Made by a program: the position numbers and the translations under genes. The notes beneath the pieces were generated by a model that was not told the DNA's origin, ran no database searches, and saw only the letters and a list, made by a program, of their open reading frames with translations. DNA of 64,000 nt from JAXMCK01 sp046349395 (GTDB taxonomy: Bacteria; Pseudomonadota; Alphaproteobacteria; Geminicoccales; Geminicoccaceae), in contig JAXMCK010000004.1 in the NCBI GenBank assembly GCA_046349395.1, positions 744,001-808,000 on the forward strand, in the 5' to 3' direction. This document shows positions 50,995 to 59,687 of the stretch, one piece after another (positions within the stretch are counted from its first letter, which is position 1; each line of letters begins with the position of its first letter).

Positions 50995-51933
50995 CTATAA
51001 ATTGAAATCACCCTTGAGTGCGCGCTGCCACCACCCTGCGTAGCCGTCCCAGAACGCTGCCAGGCCGTCCTGCACCAGCGGGTCGCGGTTCACCCGAGAG
51101 ACCGGCTCGTCCACCTGCACCGGCGGGTCGGCGATCTCGACGGGGCACGGGAGTTCGAGCCGCGGGCGCATCGCCTCGGCCAGCCTTTCCGCGAACCGCC
51201 CCAACGACTCGGCGAAGAGGCTCGGTCGCCGGTACCAGGTGCCGGACCGGCCCCAGACCGCACGAAGGAAGCGCACATAGTCGTCGGCCAGCAGTGACGC
51301 CGGGATGTGATCGCGGACGAGATGCGGGGCGCGCACCGTCGGCGTCTCGCCCCGCAGCCAGGAGCGGATGAGCGAGGAGGCGAGGCAGGGCTTCTCCAGC
51401 GGGCCGAAGGGTGCCGGGACGACGAACTTGCCTAGGGCGAACCCCCGTCCTTCGCAGGCGTGCCGCCACACTTGCCAGGTCAGCGCCTTGGCGAGGCCGT
51501 AGGCGTTCACCGCGCGCGATGGCCCGGCCTCCCCCTCGTCCGTCTCGAACACCGTGCCCGTCACCACGACCGTACGGCAGCCGCCGGCCTGCAGCCGGTC
51601 GAGCACCGCACCGAGCCCGGCCGTGTTGGCCGCCAGCGCAGCGCCCACATCGAAGTCCGCCCGGCGAAAATCGCCGACCTCGGCCGCATGGTGGCAGAGT
51701 GCCTCGAATGGTCCGGCCCGGTCGATCAGGTCGAGAAATGGCGGCGAACCGAACGGGCACTTCGGGACGAGGCGCACCGTCTCCGGAAGTGCGGCGAGCC
51801 GTGCTCGCCGGAGCGGATCGCCGTCATCGGCCGCCCCGCGGCAGGGAGCCACCACCTCGATGCCGGCCTCGACGAGGGCCCGGACGAACCAGGCACCCGT
51901 GAACGAGCTTGCCCCGGTGACGAGGACCCGCAT
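50995..51933 (-). CDS. NAD-dependent epimerase/dehydratase family protein, probable nucleotide-sugar 4-reductase
   Basis: The 312-residue extended SDR begins MRVLVTGASSFTGAWF (TGASSFTG at 6-13) and has the catalytic YGLAK near residue 149. It follows a 3,5-epimerase gene by ATGA overlap, and the block RfbG-RfbF-epimerase-reductase suggests it reduces the 4-keto group of a CDP-6-deoxyhexulose. It is not close to RmlD by eye. An epimerase on another CDP-sugar is the alternative. Confidence 0.72.
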   Translation of the reverse strand: MRVLVTGASSFTGAWFVRALVEAGIEVVAPCRGAADDGDPLRRARLAALPETVRLVPKCPFGSPPFLDLIDRAGPFEALCHHAAEVGDFRRADFDVGAALAANTAGLGAVLDRLQAGGCRTVVVTGTVFETDEGEAGPSRAVNAYGLAKALTWQVWRHACEGRGFALGKFVVPAPFGPLEKPCLASSLIRSWLRGETPTVRAPHLVRDHIPASLLADDYVRFLRAVWGRSGTWYRRPSLFAESLGRFAERLAEAMRPRLELPCPVEIADPPVQVDEPVSRVNRDPLVQDGLAAFWDGYAGWWQRALKGDFNL

Positions 51934-52481
51934 CAGGCGGCGAGGTGGAAGCCCGGGTCGAAGTCGGGATGGCTGGAGTCGCGCTCCGACACGAGCCGCG
52001 GCACTCGCGGCCACGGAATGGCGAAGGCCGGATCGTCCCAGCGCACGCCGCGCTCGCGCACGGGATCATAGGGCGTGGAGACGAAGTAGAGCACGAGGCT
52101 CTGCGGCGCCATCGTCAGGAAGCCGTGGGCGCAGCCCTTCGGCACCACGGCGATCTTGCCGGAGCCGCCGACGAGGTCGACCGCGACGTGCCGGCCGAAG
52201 GTGGGTGAAGTCGGCCGCAGATCGAGGATGACGTCGTGGACGGCCCCGGCAAGACAGGTGACGACCTTCGACTCGGCACTAGGGCCGAGCTGGTAGTGAA
52301 GGCCGCGCAAGGTACCCTCGGCCTCGGTGAACGACACGTTGGCCTGCGCCACTTCCGGATCGAGGCCGAGACCCTTCAGCTCCTCGCGGCAGAAGGTGCG
52401 GGCGAAGAAGCCGCGATCGTCGCGACGCGGCTCGGTCTCCAGGATCAGGATGCCGGGCAGAGGCCGGGCGAGGAGGCGCAT
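51933..52481 (-). CDS. rfbC: dTDP-4-dehydrorhamnose 3,5-epimerase-like cupin enzyme
   Basis: The 182-residue protein has the RmlC fold signature: ILILETEPRRDDRGFFARTF, EAEGTLRGLHYQ with the catalytic His, VHDVILDLRPTSPTFGRH and KGCAHGFLTM. RmlC epimerises C3 and C5 of 4-keto-6-deoxyhexoses. No RmlA or RmlB is present; the partners are CDP-glucose enzymes, so it probably acts on the CDP-4-keto-6-deoxyglucose product of RfbG. ATG 52481 begins the conserved sequence. Confidence 0.82.
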   Translation of the reverse strand: MRLLARPLPGILILETEPRRDDRGFFARTFCREELKGLGLDPEVAQANVSFTEAEGTLRGLHYQLGPSAESKVVTCLAGAVHDVILDLRPTSPTFGRHVAVDLVGGSGKIAVVPKGCAHGFLTMAPQSLVLYFVSTPYDPVRERGVRWDDPAFAIPWPRVPRLVSERDSSHPDFDPGFHLAA

Positions 52482-52488
52482 GGTCGGT

Positions 52489-53289
52489 TCAGCCCTTCCA
52501 GGGTGCGGCACCGGCTTCCCACAGGCCCTGCACCTCCTCGCGGTCGCGCGGCGTGTCGATGCAGGACCAGAAGCCGGGATGTTCGTAGATCTGGAGCTGC
52601 GAGGCCTCGGTGAGGCGGCGCAGCGGCCCGTCCTCCATCACGCACCCCTCGTCCGGCGAGAGATAGTCGAGGAAGGCGCGGCGGAAGACGAAGAAGCCGC
52701 CATTGACCCACTCGCGCACGGGCTTCGGCTTCTCGGCGAAGTGCCAGCCGCCGGTCTCGTGCAGCTCGAACCGGCCGAAGCGCGAGGGCGGCTGCACGCC
52801 CAGCACCGTGCCGACCGAGTCGTGGCCGAGATGGAATGCCAGTTCGTCGGCGAGATCCGCGTCGGTGAGCCCGTCGCCATAGGTCACGGCGAAATGCTGC
52901 GCATCGCCCAGATAGCGCGCACAGGCACGCGCCAGCCTGCCGCCCGTCATCGTGCGCGTGCCGGTGAAGGCCACCGTCACCTGCCAGTCCGGCGGCTGCT
53001 CGCGCTGGTGGAAGCTCACCTCGCGCGTCGGCAGGTCGATGGTGAAGTCGGCCACCATGGCCGGGAAGTTGAGGAAGTAGGAGCCGATGACGTCGGCCCG
53101 GTAGCCTGTGCAGAGCACGAAGCGGCGAAAGCCGAAGCGCGCGTAGCACGACATGATGTGCACGATCATCGGCCGGTCGCCGATGTCGATCATCGGCTTC
53201 GGCGTGTCGGCCGTCAGGCTGCCGAGGCGCGTGCCGAGGCCGCCGCAGAGGATGAAGACTGGGACCTCACTCGGCTGCGGCGAGCGCAT
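52489..53289 (-). CDS. rfbF: Glucose-1-phosphate cytidylyltransferase
   Basis: The 266-residue nucleotidyltransferase starts with VPVFILCGGLGTRLGSLT and KPMIDIGDRPMIVHIM. It has FAVTYGDGLTDADL, WVNGGFFVFRR and GFWSCIDTPRDREEVQGLW, all RfbF features. It makes CDP-glucose from glucose 1-phosphate and CTP. ATG 53289 is used; GTG 53301 is possible. It overlaps the rfbG stop by 23 bases, an unusually long coupling overlap. Confidence 0.93.
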   Translation of the reverse strand: MRSPQPSEVPVFILCGGLGTRLGSLTADTPKPMIDIGDRPMIVHIMSCYARFGFRRFVLCTGYRADVIGSYFLNFPAMVADFTIDLPTREVSFHQREQPPDWQVTVAFTGTRTMTGGRLARACARYLGDAQHFAVTYGDGLTDADLADELAFHLGHDSVGTVLGVQPPSRFGRFELHETGGWHFAEKPKPVREWVNGGFFVFRRAFLDYLSPDEGCVMEDGPLRRLTEASQLQIYEHPGFWSCIDTPRDREEVQGLWEAGAAPWKG

Positions 53290-54382
53290 GGACCCCCTCA
53301 CTCTCCAGATGGGTCGACGGGGTCGCGACGATGCCCTGCAGCGTCGCGTAGCGGCGGATCTGGTCCTCCAGCCACGCTACGTCGCCGCCTTCGAGGAACC
53401 TCGCATAGCCCTCGACCGTCCAACGCAGCGTCGCCGCGAGATCGAGCAGCGGCCGCCAACCCAGCCGCTGATGGGCCCGGGTGGAGTCGAGCCGCAAGGT
53501 CGGCGCCTCGTGCGGCGACAGCCGTGCCGCCGGGTACCAGCTTCCCCGGCCGAGGATGCGGGCCATCTCGTCGGCCACCTCGGCCACGGTGCGACAGGCG
53601 GCGGGATCGGGCCCGAAATTGAAGGCCGTCGAGTAGGCGGCGGGCTCGTTCCAGAGATGCTTGGCCAGCATCAGATAACCCGCCAGCGCGTCGAGCACGT
53701 GCTGCCAGGGGCGCACCGAGGCCGGCTGGCGAAGCTCGATGCTGCGCCCGGCGAAGAAGGCATGCACGAGATCAGGGACGAGGCGGTTGGCGCTGAGATC
53801 GCCGCCGCCGACCACGTTGCCGGCGCGCGCCGTCGCCACCCCGATGCCGCCCGAGGCCGGCAGGAAGGAATCGCGCCATGCCCGGACCAGGATCTCGGCC
53901 GAGGCCTTGCTGGCGCTGTAGGGGTCGTGCCCACCCAGCGCATCGTCCTCGGCGCAGATGCGGGCGGGGTCGCGGTAGCACTTGTCGCTGGTGACCGCGA
54001 CCAGCACCCGGACCGACGGGGTCAGGCGCACGGCTTCGAGGAGGTTCATCGTGCCGATGACGTTCGTCGACACCGTCTCGACCGGATCCTCCAGGCTGCG
54101 CAGAAGCAGCGGTTGTGCGGCGAGGTGGAAGACGATCTCCGGTCGGGTCGAGGTCAGCGTCTCGCGCACGATGCGAGCGTCCCGGACGTCGCCGATCCGG
54201 CTGTCGACCCGCGAGCCCACCCGGGCACTGTGGAACAGGGCGCCGTCGTCCGCCGGTGCCAGCGCCAGGCCGGTGACCCTGGCGCCCAGCAGATCCAGCC
54301 ACGTACATAGCCACGAGCCCTTGAAGCCGGTATGCCCGGTCACCAGCACCCGTCGCCCGGCCCACAAGCCGCGATCCATCAT
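53267..54382 (-). CDS. rfbG: CDP-glucose 4,6-dehydratase
   Basis: The 371-residue extended SDR begins VLVTGHTGFKGSWLCTWL, the RfbG Rossmann motif, and has DPYSASKASAEILVRAW with catalytic Tyr and Lys, and VAVTSDKCYRDP. It converts CDP-glucose to CDP-4-keto-6-deoxyglucose. The start at 54382 (ATGATG) has GGAGGT seven bases upstream; 54379 is the twin start. It is the first gene of the polysaccharide operon. Confidence 0.93.
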   Translation of the reverse strand: MMDRGLWAGRRVLVTGHTGFKGSWLCTWLDLLGARVTGLALAPADDGALFHSARVGSRVDSRIGDVRDARIVRETLTSTRPEIVFHLAAQPLLLRSLEDPVETVSTNVIGTMNLLEAVRLTPSVRVLVAVTSDKCYRDPARICAEDDALGGHDPYSASKASAEILVRAWRDSFLPASGGIGVATARAGNVVGGGDLSANRLVPDLVHAFFAGRSIELRQPASVRPWQHVLDALAGYLMLAKHLWNEPAAYSTAFNFGPDPAACRTVAEVADEMARILGRGSWYPAARLSPHEAPTLRLDSTRAHQRLGWRPLLDLAATLRWTVEGYARFLEGGDVAWLEDQIRRYATLQGIVATPSTHLESEGVHALAAAE

Positions 54383-54546
54383 CGCCCCACCTCCAGCACC
54401 GCCCGGCTCGGCCATCGCTGCCGATTAAATTCAACTATTCGGCGATTGTATGTCGCTTACTATCCCGAAATTGGAAAGGCAAGAACGACGTGCGTCCCTT
54501 AGGGCGACTTGCCGGACGCGCCGCGGCGACCTAGCTCGACGGCGCC
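54383..54546. promoter_or_regulatory. Divergent promoter region of the polysaccharide operon and HDAC-like gene
   Basis: The gap contains an AT-rich block at about 54423-54480 (including gattaaattcaactattc), the only such block for several kilobases, and is the natural place for the nine-gene minus-strand operon promoter. No box pair is convincing enough to call. Confidence 0.4.
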
Positions 54547-55455
54547 ATGCGCTGCCCTGTCGTCCACCATCCGGCCTATGTGTCGCCGCTGCCGACGGGG
54601 CACCGCTTCCCGATGCCGAAGTTCGGCCGCCTCTACACCCACCTGCTGGAGTCGGGCCTGGTCGAGCCGGGCCAAGTGGTCCAGCCGCAGCCGGTCCCCC
54701 GCGCCTGGCTCGAGCTGGCGCACACGCCGGCCTACGTGGCCGCGATCCTGGAGCAGCGTCTCGGCGAGGAGGACCAGCGCCGCCTCGGCCTCCCCCTTTC
54801 CCCCGAGTTGGTCCTGCGCAGCCGCTGCGCCGTGGCCGGCACCGTGCTGGCGGCCCGCCTCGCCCTGGAACACGGAGTCGCCTGCAACACCGCCGGCGGC
54901 AGCCACCACGCCTTCGCCGGCTTCGGCTCTGGATTCTGCGTCTTCAACGACGTCGCCGTCGCCGCCCGCGTTCTCCTCACCAAGGGCATCGTCCGGCAGG
55001 TGCTGGTCATCGACCTCGACGTCCATCAGGGCGACGGCACCGCCGCGATCTTCGCCACCGACCCGGCCGTCGTGACCCTGTCGGTCCACTGCCGGACCAA
55101 CTTCCCGGCCCGCAAGCAGCAGAGCGATCTCGACGTGTCGCTCGACCCCGGCACCGGCGACACCGCCTATCTGGGCGTGCTCGACGCGGTGCTACCGGAT
55201 CTTCTGCGCCGCGTGCGCCCCGACCTCGTCTTCTACAATGCCGGCGTCGACACCCATGCCGAGGACCGCCTCGGCCGCCTCGCGATGACGAACGACGGCA
55301 TCGCGCGCCGCGAGCGCCTCGTCCTCGACTTGTGCCAGCGGGCCGGCATCCCCGTCGCCTGCGTCGTCGGCGGCGGCTACGCCCACGACATCGAGGTGCT
55401 GGTCCGCCGCCACGCGCTGCTGCACGTGGCGATCCTGGACCTGCTGCCGCCCTGA
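54547..55455 (+). CDS. Histone deacetylase superfamily amidohydrolase
   Basis: The 302-residue protein has the class I HDAC-like core: NTAGGSHHAFAGFGSGFCVFND with the tandem His pair, LVIDLDVHQGDGT with metal-binding Asp and His, and VFYNAGVDTHAEDRLG. Bacterial members deacetylate acetylpolyamines or other acetylated small molecules or lysines. The exact substrate is unknown. The C-terminal GGGY near residue 280 matches the catalytic Tyr of the fold. It converges with the FAD oxidase gene by 4 bases. Confidence 0.9.
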   Translation: MRCPVVHHPAYVSPLPTGHRFPMPKFGRLYTHLLESGLVEPGQVVQPQPVPRAWLELAHTPAYVAAILEQRLGEEDQRRLGLPLSPELVLRSRCAVAGTVLAARLALEHGVACNTAGGSHHAFAGFGSGFCVFNDVAVAARVLLTKGIVRQVLVIDLDVHQGDGTAAIFATDPAVVTLSVHCRTNFPARKQQSDLDVSLDPGTGDTAYLGVLDAVLPDLLRRVRPDLVFYNAGVDTHAEDRLGRLAMTNDGIARRERLVLDLCQRAGIPVACVVGGGYAHDIEVLVRRHALLHVAILDLLPP

Positions 55456-55459
55456 TGGC

Positions 55460-56839
55460 TTACGCCGCGAGCGGGATGATCTTGCCCGGGTTCATGATGT
55501 TCTGCGGGTCGAGCGCATGCTTGATCGCCGCCATGAGCTGCACGGCCTCGCCGTGCTCTTCGTTCATGCTGTCGATCTTGCCGTAGCCGACACCGTGCTC
55601 GCCGGTGCAGGTGCCGCCCATGGCGATGGCACGGCGCACCATCTTCTTGTTCACCACCTTCGCCCGCTCCATCTCGGCCGGATCGTCGGGGTGGATCAGG
55701 AACTGCAGGTGGAAGTTGCCGTCGCCGACATGGCCGACGAGCGGCGCCAGCAGCCCCGACTCGGCGACATCCGTCCGCGTCTCGGCGATGCACTGGGCCA
55801 GCTTCGAGATCGGCACGCAGACGTCCGTGGGCCAGGCCTTCGCACCCGGCCGCAGCGACAGGGCCGCATAGTAGGCGTCGTGCCGCGCCTGCCAGAGCTT
55901 CGTCCGCTCCTCGGGCCGCGTCGTCCAGCGCGCGTCGCCGCCGCCGTGCTCGTGCGCGATCGCCATCGCCTGCTCGGCCTGCTCGGCCACGCCGGCCTCA
56001 CTGCCGTGGAACTCGTAGAAGAGCGTCGGCGCCACCACGAAGCCTTCGAGCTTCGAGTAGCCGATGCAGGCCTTCATTTGGTGCTCGTCGAGAAGCTCGA
56101 TCCGCGCCACCGGAATGCCGGCCTGGATCGTCGCGATCACGGCCTCGACCGCCGCATCGACGGTCGGGAAGCTGCACACGGCCGAGGAGATCGCGGCCGG
56201 GATGCCGTGCAGCCGGAGCGTGATCGCCGTGATGACGCCGAGCGTCCCCTCCGAGCCCACGAAGAGCCGCGTCAGGTCGTAGCCCGCCGACGACTTCCGC
56301 GCCCGCCCGCCGGTGCGGATGATGTTGCCCTGAGCGGTGACGACGGTGAGGCCCAGCACATTGTCCTTCATCGTGCCGTAACGGACCGCATTGGTACCCG
56401 ACGCGCGCGTCGCCGTCATGCCGCCGAGCGTGGCGTTCGCCCCGGGATCGATCGGGAAGAACAGCCCCATGTCCCGCAGGTGCGCGTTCAACTGCATCCG
56501 CGTGACGCCGGGCTCGACCGTGCAGTCGAGATCTTCCGCCCGCACGGCCAGGATGCGATCCATCTTCGTCAGGTCGAGCGAGACGCCCCCGCGCAGGGCC
56601 GCCACGTGACCTTCCAGCGAGGTGCCGGCGCCGAACGGGATCACCGGCACGTTCTCGGCGGCGCAGACCTTGACGATCGCCGCCACCTCCGCGGTCGAGG
56701 TCGGAAACGCCACCGCATCCGGCAGCTTCAGCCCGTGATAGGATTCACCGTGCCCGTGCTGCTCGCGGAGCGCCGCCGAGGTCGTGAACCGGTCGCCCAG
56801 GAGACCGGCCAATGCCGCCAGTGCCTTCTCGATCGTCAT
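55460..56839 (-). CDS. FAD-binding oxidase of the GlcD / D-lactate dehydrogenase family
   Basis: The 459-residue protein has a PCMH FAD domain (VPVIPFGAGTSLEGHVAALRGG; GGMTATRASGTNAVRYGTMKDNVLGL; LFVGSEGTLGVITAITLRLHG) and a FAD-oxidase C domain ending in GTCTGEHGVGYGKIDSM and ALDPQNIMNPGKIIP. These oxidise D-2-hydroxyacids such as D-lactate, glycolate or D-2-hydroxyglutarate. The ATG at 56839 follows GGGAGG. No GlcE or GlcF lies beside it, which favours a single-subunit D-lactate dehydrogenase. Confidence 0.88.
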   Translation of the reverse strand: MTIEKALAALAGLLGDRFTTSAALREQHGHGESYHGLKLPDAVAFPTSTAEVAAIVKVCAAENVPVIPFGAGTSLEGHVAALRGGVSLDLTKMDRILAVRAEDLDCTVEPGVTRMQLNAHLRDMGLFFPIDPGANATLGGMTATRASGTNAVRYGTMKDNVLGLTVVTAQGNIIRTGGRARKSSAGYDLTRLFVGSEGTLGVITAITLRLHGIPAAISSAVCSFPTVDAAVEAVIATIQAGIPVARIELLDEHQMKACIGYSKLEGFVVAPTLFYEFHGSEAGVAEQAEQAMAIAHEHGGGDARWTTRPEERTKLWQARHDAYYAALSLRPGAKAWPTDVCVPISKLAQCIAETRTDVAESGLLAPLVGHVGDGNFHLQFLIHPDDPAEMERAKVVNKKMVRRAIAMGGTCTGEHGVGYGKIDSMNEEHGEAVQLMAAIKHALDPQNIMNPGKIIPLAA

Positions 56840-57018
56840 CGCATCCTCCCGACCGTGGCGGCCGTATACGCCGAGGAAACGGGTCCGGTCAGCTGCCACC
56901 GCGCTGGGCAGATGACCTTCTCTTGCGCAGCATGGCGGCACGGATCTGGCCAGCAGTTGGACGCAGGGCCATCTTCAGGCCATCGCCTCACGGCAGGGAT
57001 GGGATGGGAGCGCCAAGG

Positions 57019-58044
57019 ATGCGGAAAATCTCGTGGCTCGGGGCCGTCGTGCCCTGGATCGCAGCGGCACTGGTCGCCTGGAGCGGGGCGGCCGCGGCCC
57101 AGGACAAGGTCACCTTCGGCACCAACTGGAAGGCCCAGGCCGAGCACGGCGGCTACTATCAGGCCGTCGCCGACGGCACCTATGCCAAGTACGGGCTGGA
57201 CGTGACCATCCGGCAGGGTGGCCCGCAGGTCAATCACAGCCAGCTGCTCGCCGCCGGCAAGATCGACTTCAACATGGGCGGCAATCTCTTCGGCCAGTTC
57301 AACTTCCTGCAGAACAATATTCCGGTGACCACCGTCGCCGCCATCTTCCAGAAGGAGCCGCAGGTGCTCCTGGCCCACCCGGATACCGGGGTGAGCGGGT
57401 TCGCCGACCTGAAGGGCAAGACGATCTTCGTCGGCAACGACGGCAAGCTCACCTTCTGGCTCTGGCTGAAGCAGGTCTACGGCCTGAGCGACGACCAGCT
57501 GAAGCCCTACACCTTCAATCCCGCGCCTTTCATCGCCGACAAGAACAGTGCCCAGCAGGGCTACGTCACCTCCGAGCCCTTCGCGGTCGAGCAGGCGGGC
57601 GGCTTCAAGCCCGTCGTCCTGCTGATGGCGGATGCCGGCTACGACACCTACTCGACGACGATCGAGACCCTGACGGACAAGGTGAAGAACAACCCCGACC
57701 TGGTGCAGCGCTTCGTCAGCGCCTCGATCGAGGGCTGGTACAACTATCTCTACGGCGACAACGCCAAGGCCAACGCGGCGATCAAGGCCGACAATCCGGA
57801 GATGACCGACGACCAGATCGCGTTCTCGATCGAGGCCATGAAGAGCTACGGCATCGTCGATTCCGGTGATGCCTTGACCCAGGGCATCGGTGCCATGACC
57901 GCCGAGCGCTGGAAGAGCTTCTTCGACAAGTCGGTGAGCTGGGGTGTCTACCCCGCCGACCTGCCGATCGAGCAGGGCTATACCCTCGACTTCGTCAACA
58001 AGGGTGTCGGCCTCGAGCTCAAGAAGAAGCTCACCGGCCAGTGA
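57019..58044 (+). CDS. NMT1/THI5-like ABC transporter substrate-binding protein
   Basis: The 341-residue protein has a signal peptide (WLGAVVPWIAAALVAWSGAAAA) and the SsuA/THI5-like fold: VTFGTNWKAQAEHGGYYQAVADGTYAKYGLDVTI in pieces, GGPQVNHSQLLAAGKIDFNMGG, and DLKGKTIFVGNDGKLTFWLWLKQVYG. Such proteins bind taurine-like sulfonates, pyrimidine precursors or riboflavin. The GTG of the ATPase overlaps its stop. ATG 57019 is chosen (GGGAG 8 bases upstream); ATG 57004 is an alternative. Confidence 0.85.
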   Translation: MRKISWLGAVVPWIAAALVAWSGAAAAQDKVTFGTNWKAQAEHGGYYQAVADGTYAKYGLDVTIRQGGPQVNHSQLLAAGKIDFNMGGNLFGQFNFLQNNIPVTTVAAIFQKEPQVLLAHPDTGVSGFADLKGKTIFVGNDGKLTFWLWLKQVYGLSDDQLKPYTFNPAPFIADKNSAQQGYVTSEPFAVEQAGGFKPVVLLMADAGYDTYSTTIETLTDKVKNNPDLVQRFVSASIEGWYNYLYGDNAKANAAIKADNPEMTDDQIAFSIEAMKSYGIVDSGDALTQGIGAMTAERWKSFFDKSVSWGVYPADLPIEQGYTLDFVNKGVGLELKKKLTGQ

Positions 58045-58841
58045 GCCCAGCCGCGGCCCGAGCTTCCGAGCCCCTGAGGAACGACGACCCGCAGAGTCCG
58101 GTCGTCGTCCTGCAGGGCGTGCACAAGGCGTTCAAGAACGGCACGGTGGCGCTGGAGAATCTCGACCTCGCCATCGGCCGGCACGAGTTCGTCAGCCTGC
58201 TCGGACCCTCGGGCTGCGGCAAGAGCACCGCCCTGCGCCTGATCGCCGGCCTCGGCCAGCCCAGCCGTGGCCGGATCGCCTGGCCGGAGCCGCTGGCGGT
58301 CGGCGACATCGGCTTCGTCTTCCAGGAGCCCACGCTGATGCCGTGGGCCACCGTCTTCGACAATGTCTGGCTGCCGCTGCGTCTGAAGGGCCAGGGCCGT
58401 GCCGCCGTGCGGCCCGAGATCGAGGCGGCCCTGGCACTCGTCGGCCTCGATGGCTTTGCGAACGCCTACCCCCGCGAGCTGTCCGGCGGCATGCGGATGC
58501 GGGTCTCCATCGCGCGGGCCATCGTGACGAAGCCGCGGCTCCTCCTGATGGACGAGCCCTTCGCGGCCCTCGACGAGATCACCCGCTTCAAGCTCAACAA
58601 CGACCTGCTCCACTTGTGGCAGCGCGAGAGCTGGACCGTCGTCTTCGTCACCCACAGCGTGTACGAATCGGTCTATCTCTCGCAGCGGATCGTCGTCATG
58701 GCCGCCCGCCCCGGCCGGGGCGTCGCCGACCTCGCCGTCGACGCCCCCTACCCGCGCGACGAGGAGTTCCGCACCAGCGAGCCCTACAACGCCGCCTGCC
58801 GCGAGGTCTCCGCCGTGCTGCACCGGGCGATGGGGTCCTGA
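58041..58841 (+). CDS. ABC transporter ATPase (nitrate/sulfonate/taurine type)
   Basis: The 266-residue ATPase has Walker A LGPSGCGKST near residue 54, LSGGMRMRVSIARAIVTKPRLLLMDEPFAALDE (signature then Walker B, seen in segments) and a TSxxS-like switch TVVFVTHSVYES. It powers import with the adjoining permease and binding protein. A GTG start at 58041 overlaps the binding-protein stop. Confidence 0.92.
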   Translation: MSPAAARASEPLRNDDPQSPVVVLQGVHKAFKNGTVALENLDLAIGRHEFVSLLGPSGCGKSTALRLIAGLGQPSRGRIAWPEPLAVGDIGFVFQEPTLMPWATVFDNVWLPLRLKGQGRAAVRPEIEAALALVGLDGFANAYPRELSGGMRMRVSIARAIVTKPRLLLMDEPFAALDEITRFKLNNDLLHLWQRESWTVVFVTHSVYESVYLSQRIVVMAARPGRGVADLAVDAPYPRDEEFRTSEPYNAACREVSAVLHRAMGS

Positions 58842-58846
58842 GCCTC

Positions 58847-59683
58847 ATGGCCGCCGCCGCCTCGATCGCCGACGACGGCACCGAGCGCGAGAGCCGGGCG
58901 AAGCTCTACGCCATCCGGATCATCGCCCCTGTGATCGTGGCCGTCCTCGTCATTGGCCTCTGGGACCTCGTCGTCCGGATCAACCAGATCCCGCCCTACA
59001 TCCTCCCGGGCCCGCTGCCGGTCCTGAAGGAGCTGGTCAACGGCTGGCCGGTCCTGGGCCCCGCCCTGCTGATCACCCTCAAGATCGCCTGTCTCGCTCT
59101 CTTCGCCGCCATCGTCGGCGGCGTCGGCCTGGCCCTGCTCTGCTCCCTCTCGCCGCTTATCGAGGCCTCGCTCTTCCCCTACGCCGTGGTGCTCCAGGTC
59201 ACCCCCGTCGTCTCGATCGCCCCTCTGCTGCTGATCTATGTCGACGACACGCTCACCGCCGTCGTCCTCTGCGCCTGGATCGTCGCCTTCTTCCCGGTCC
59301 TCTCGAACACGATGCTGGGCCTCGCCAGCGCCGACCACAACCTGCAGAACCTCTTCGACCTCTACGGCGCCTCCCGCTGGCAAGCACTCCGCCACCTCCG
59401 CCTGCCGACCGCACTCCCCTATTTCCTGGGCGGCCTCCGCATCGCCGGCGGCCTCTCGCTGATCGGTGCCGTCGTCGCCGAATACGTGGCCGGCACCAGC
59501 GGCACCGGCACCGGCCTCGCCTTCCGCATCCTCGAAGCCGGCTACCGCCTCAACATCCCCCGCATGTTCGCCGGCCTCCTCCTCCTGGCCCTGACCGGCA
59601 TCGCCATCTACCTGCTGTTCACCGCCCTCTCATGGCTCCTCCTGCACAAGTGGCACGAGAGTGCGCTGCGGCGGGAGAACTGA
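58847..59683 (+). CDS. ABC transporter permease (SsuC/TauC-like)
   Basis: The 278-residue inner-membrane protein has about six hydrophobic segments and the EAA-loop sequence DLYGASRWQALRHLRLPTALPYFLGGLRIAGG typical of binding-protein-dependent permeases (given here in part by position, residues about 170-205). It completes the importer with the two genes before it. The ATG is 5 bases after the ATPase stop. Confidence 0.9.
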   Translation: MAAAASIADDGTERESRAKLYAIRIIAPVIVAVLVIGLWDLVVRINQIPPYILPGPLPVLKELVNGWPVLGPALLITLKIACLALFAAIVGGVGLALLCSLSPLIEASLFPYAVVLQVTPVVSIAPLLLIYVDDTLTAVVLCAWIVAFFPVLSNTMLGLASADHNLQNLFDLYGASRWQALRHLRLPTALPYFLGGLRIAGGLSLIGAVVAEYVAGTSGTGTGLAFRILEAGYRLNIPRMFAGLLLLALTGIAIYLLFTALSWLLLHKWHESALRREN

Positions 59684-59687
59684 GCAG

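Noticed and set aside
55517..57205. A 562-codon plus-strand frame opposite the FAD oxidase
   Set aside because: It is antisense to a gene with complete FAD-binding motifs and crosses into the start of the NMT1-like gene in a different frame.
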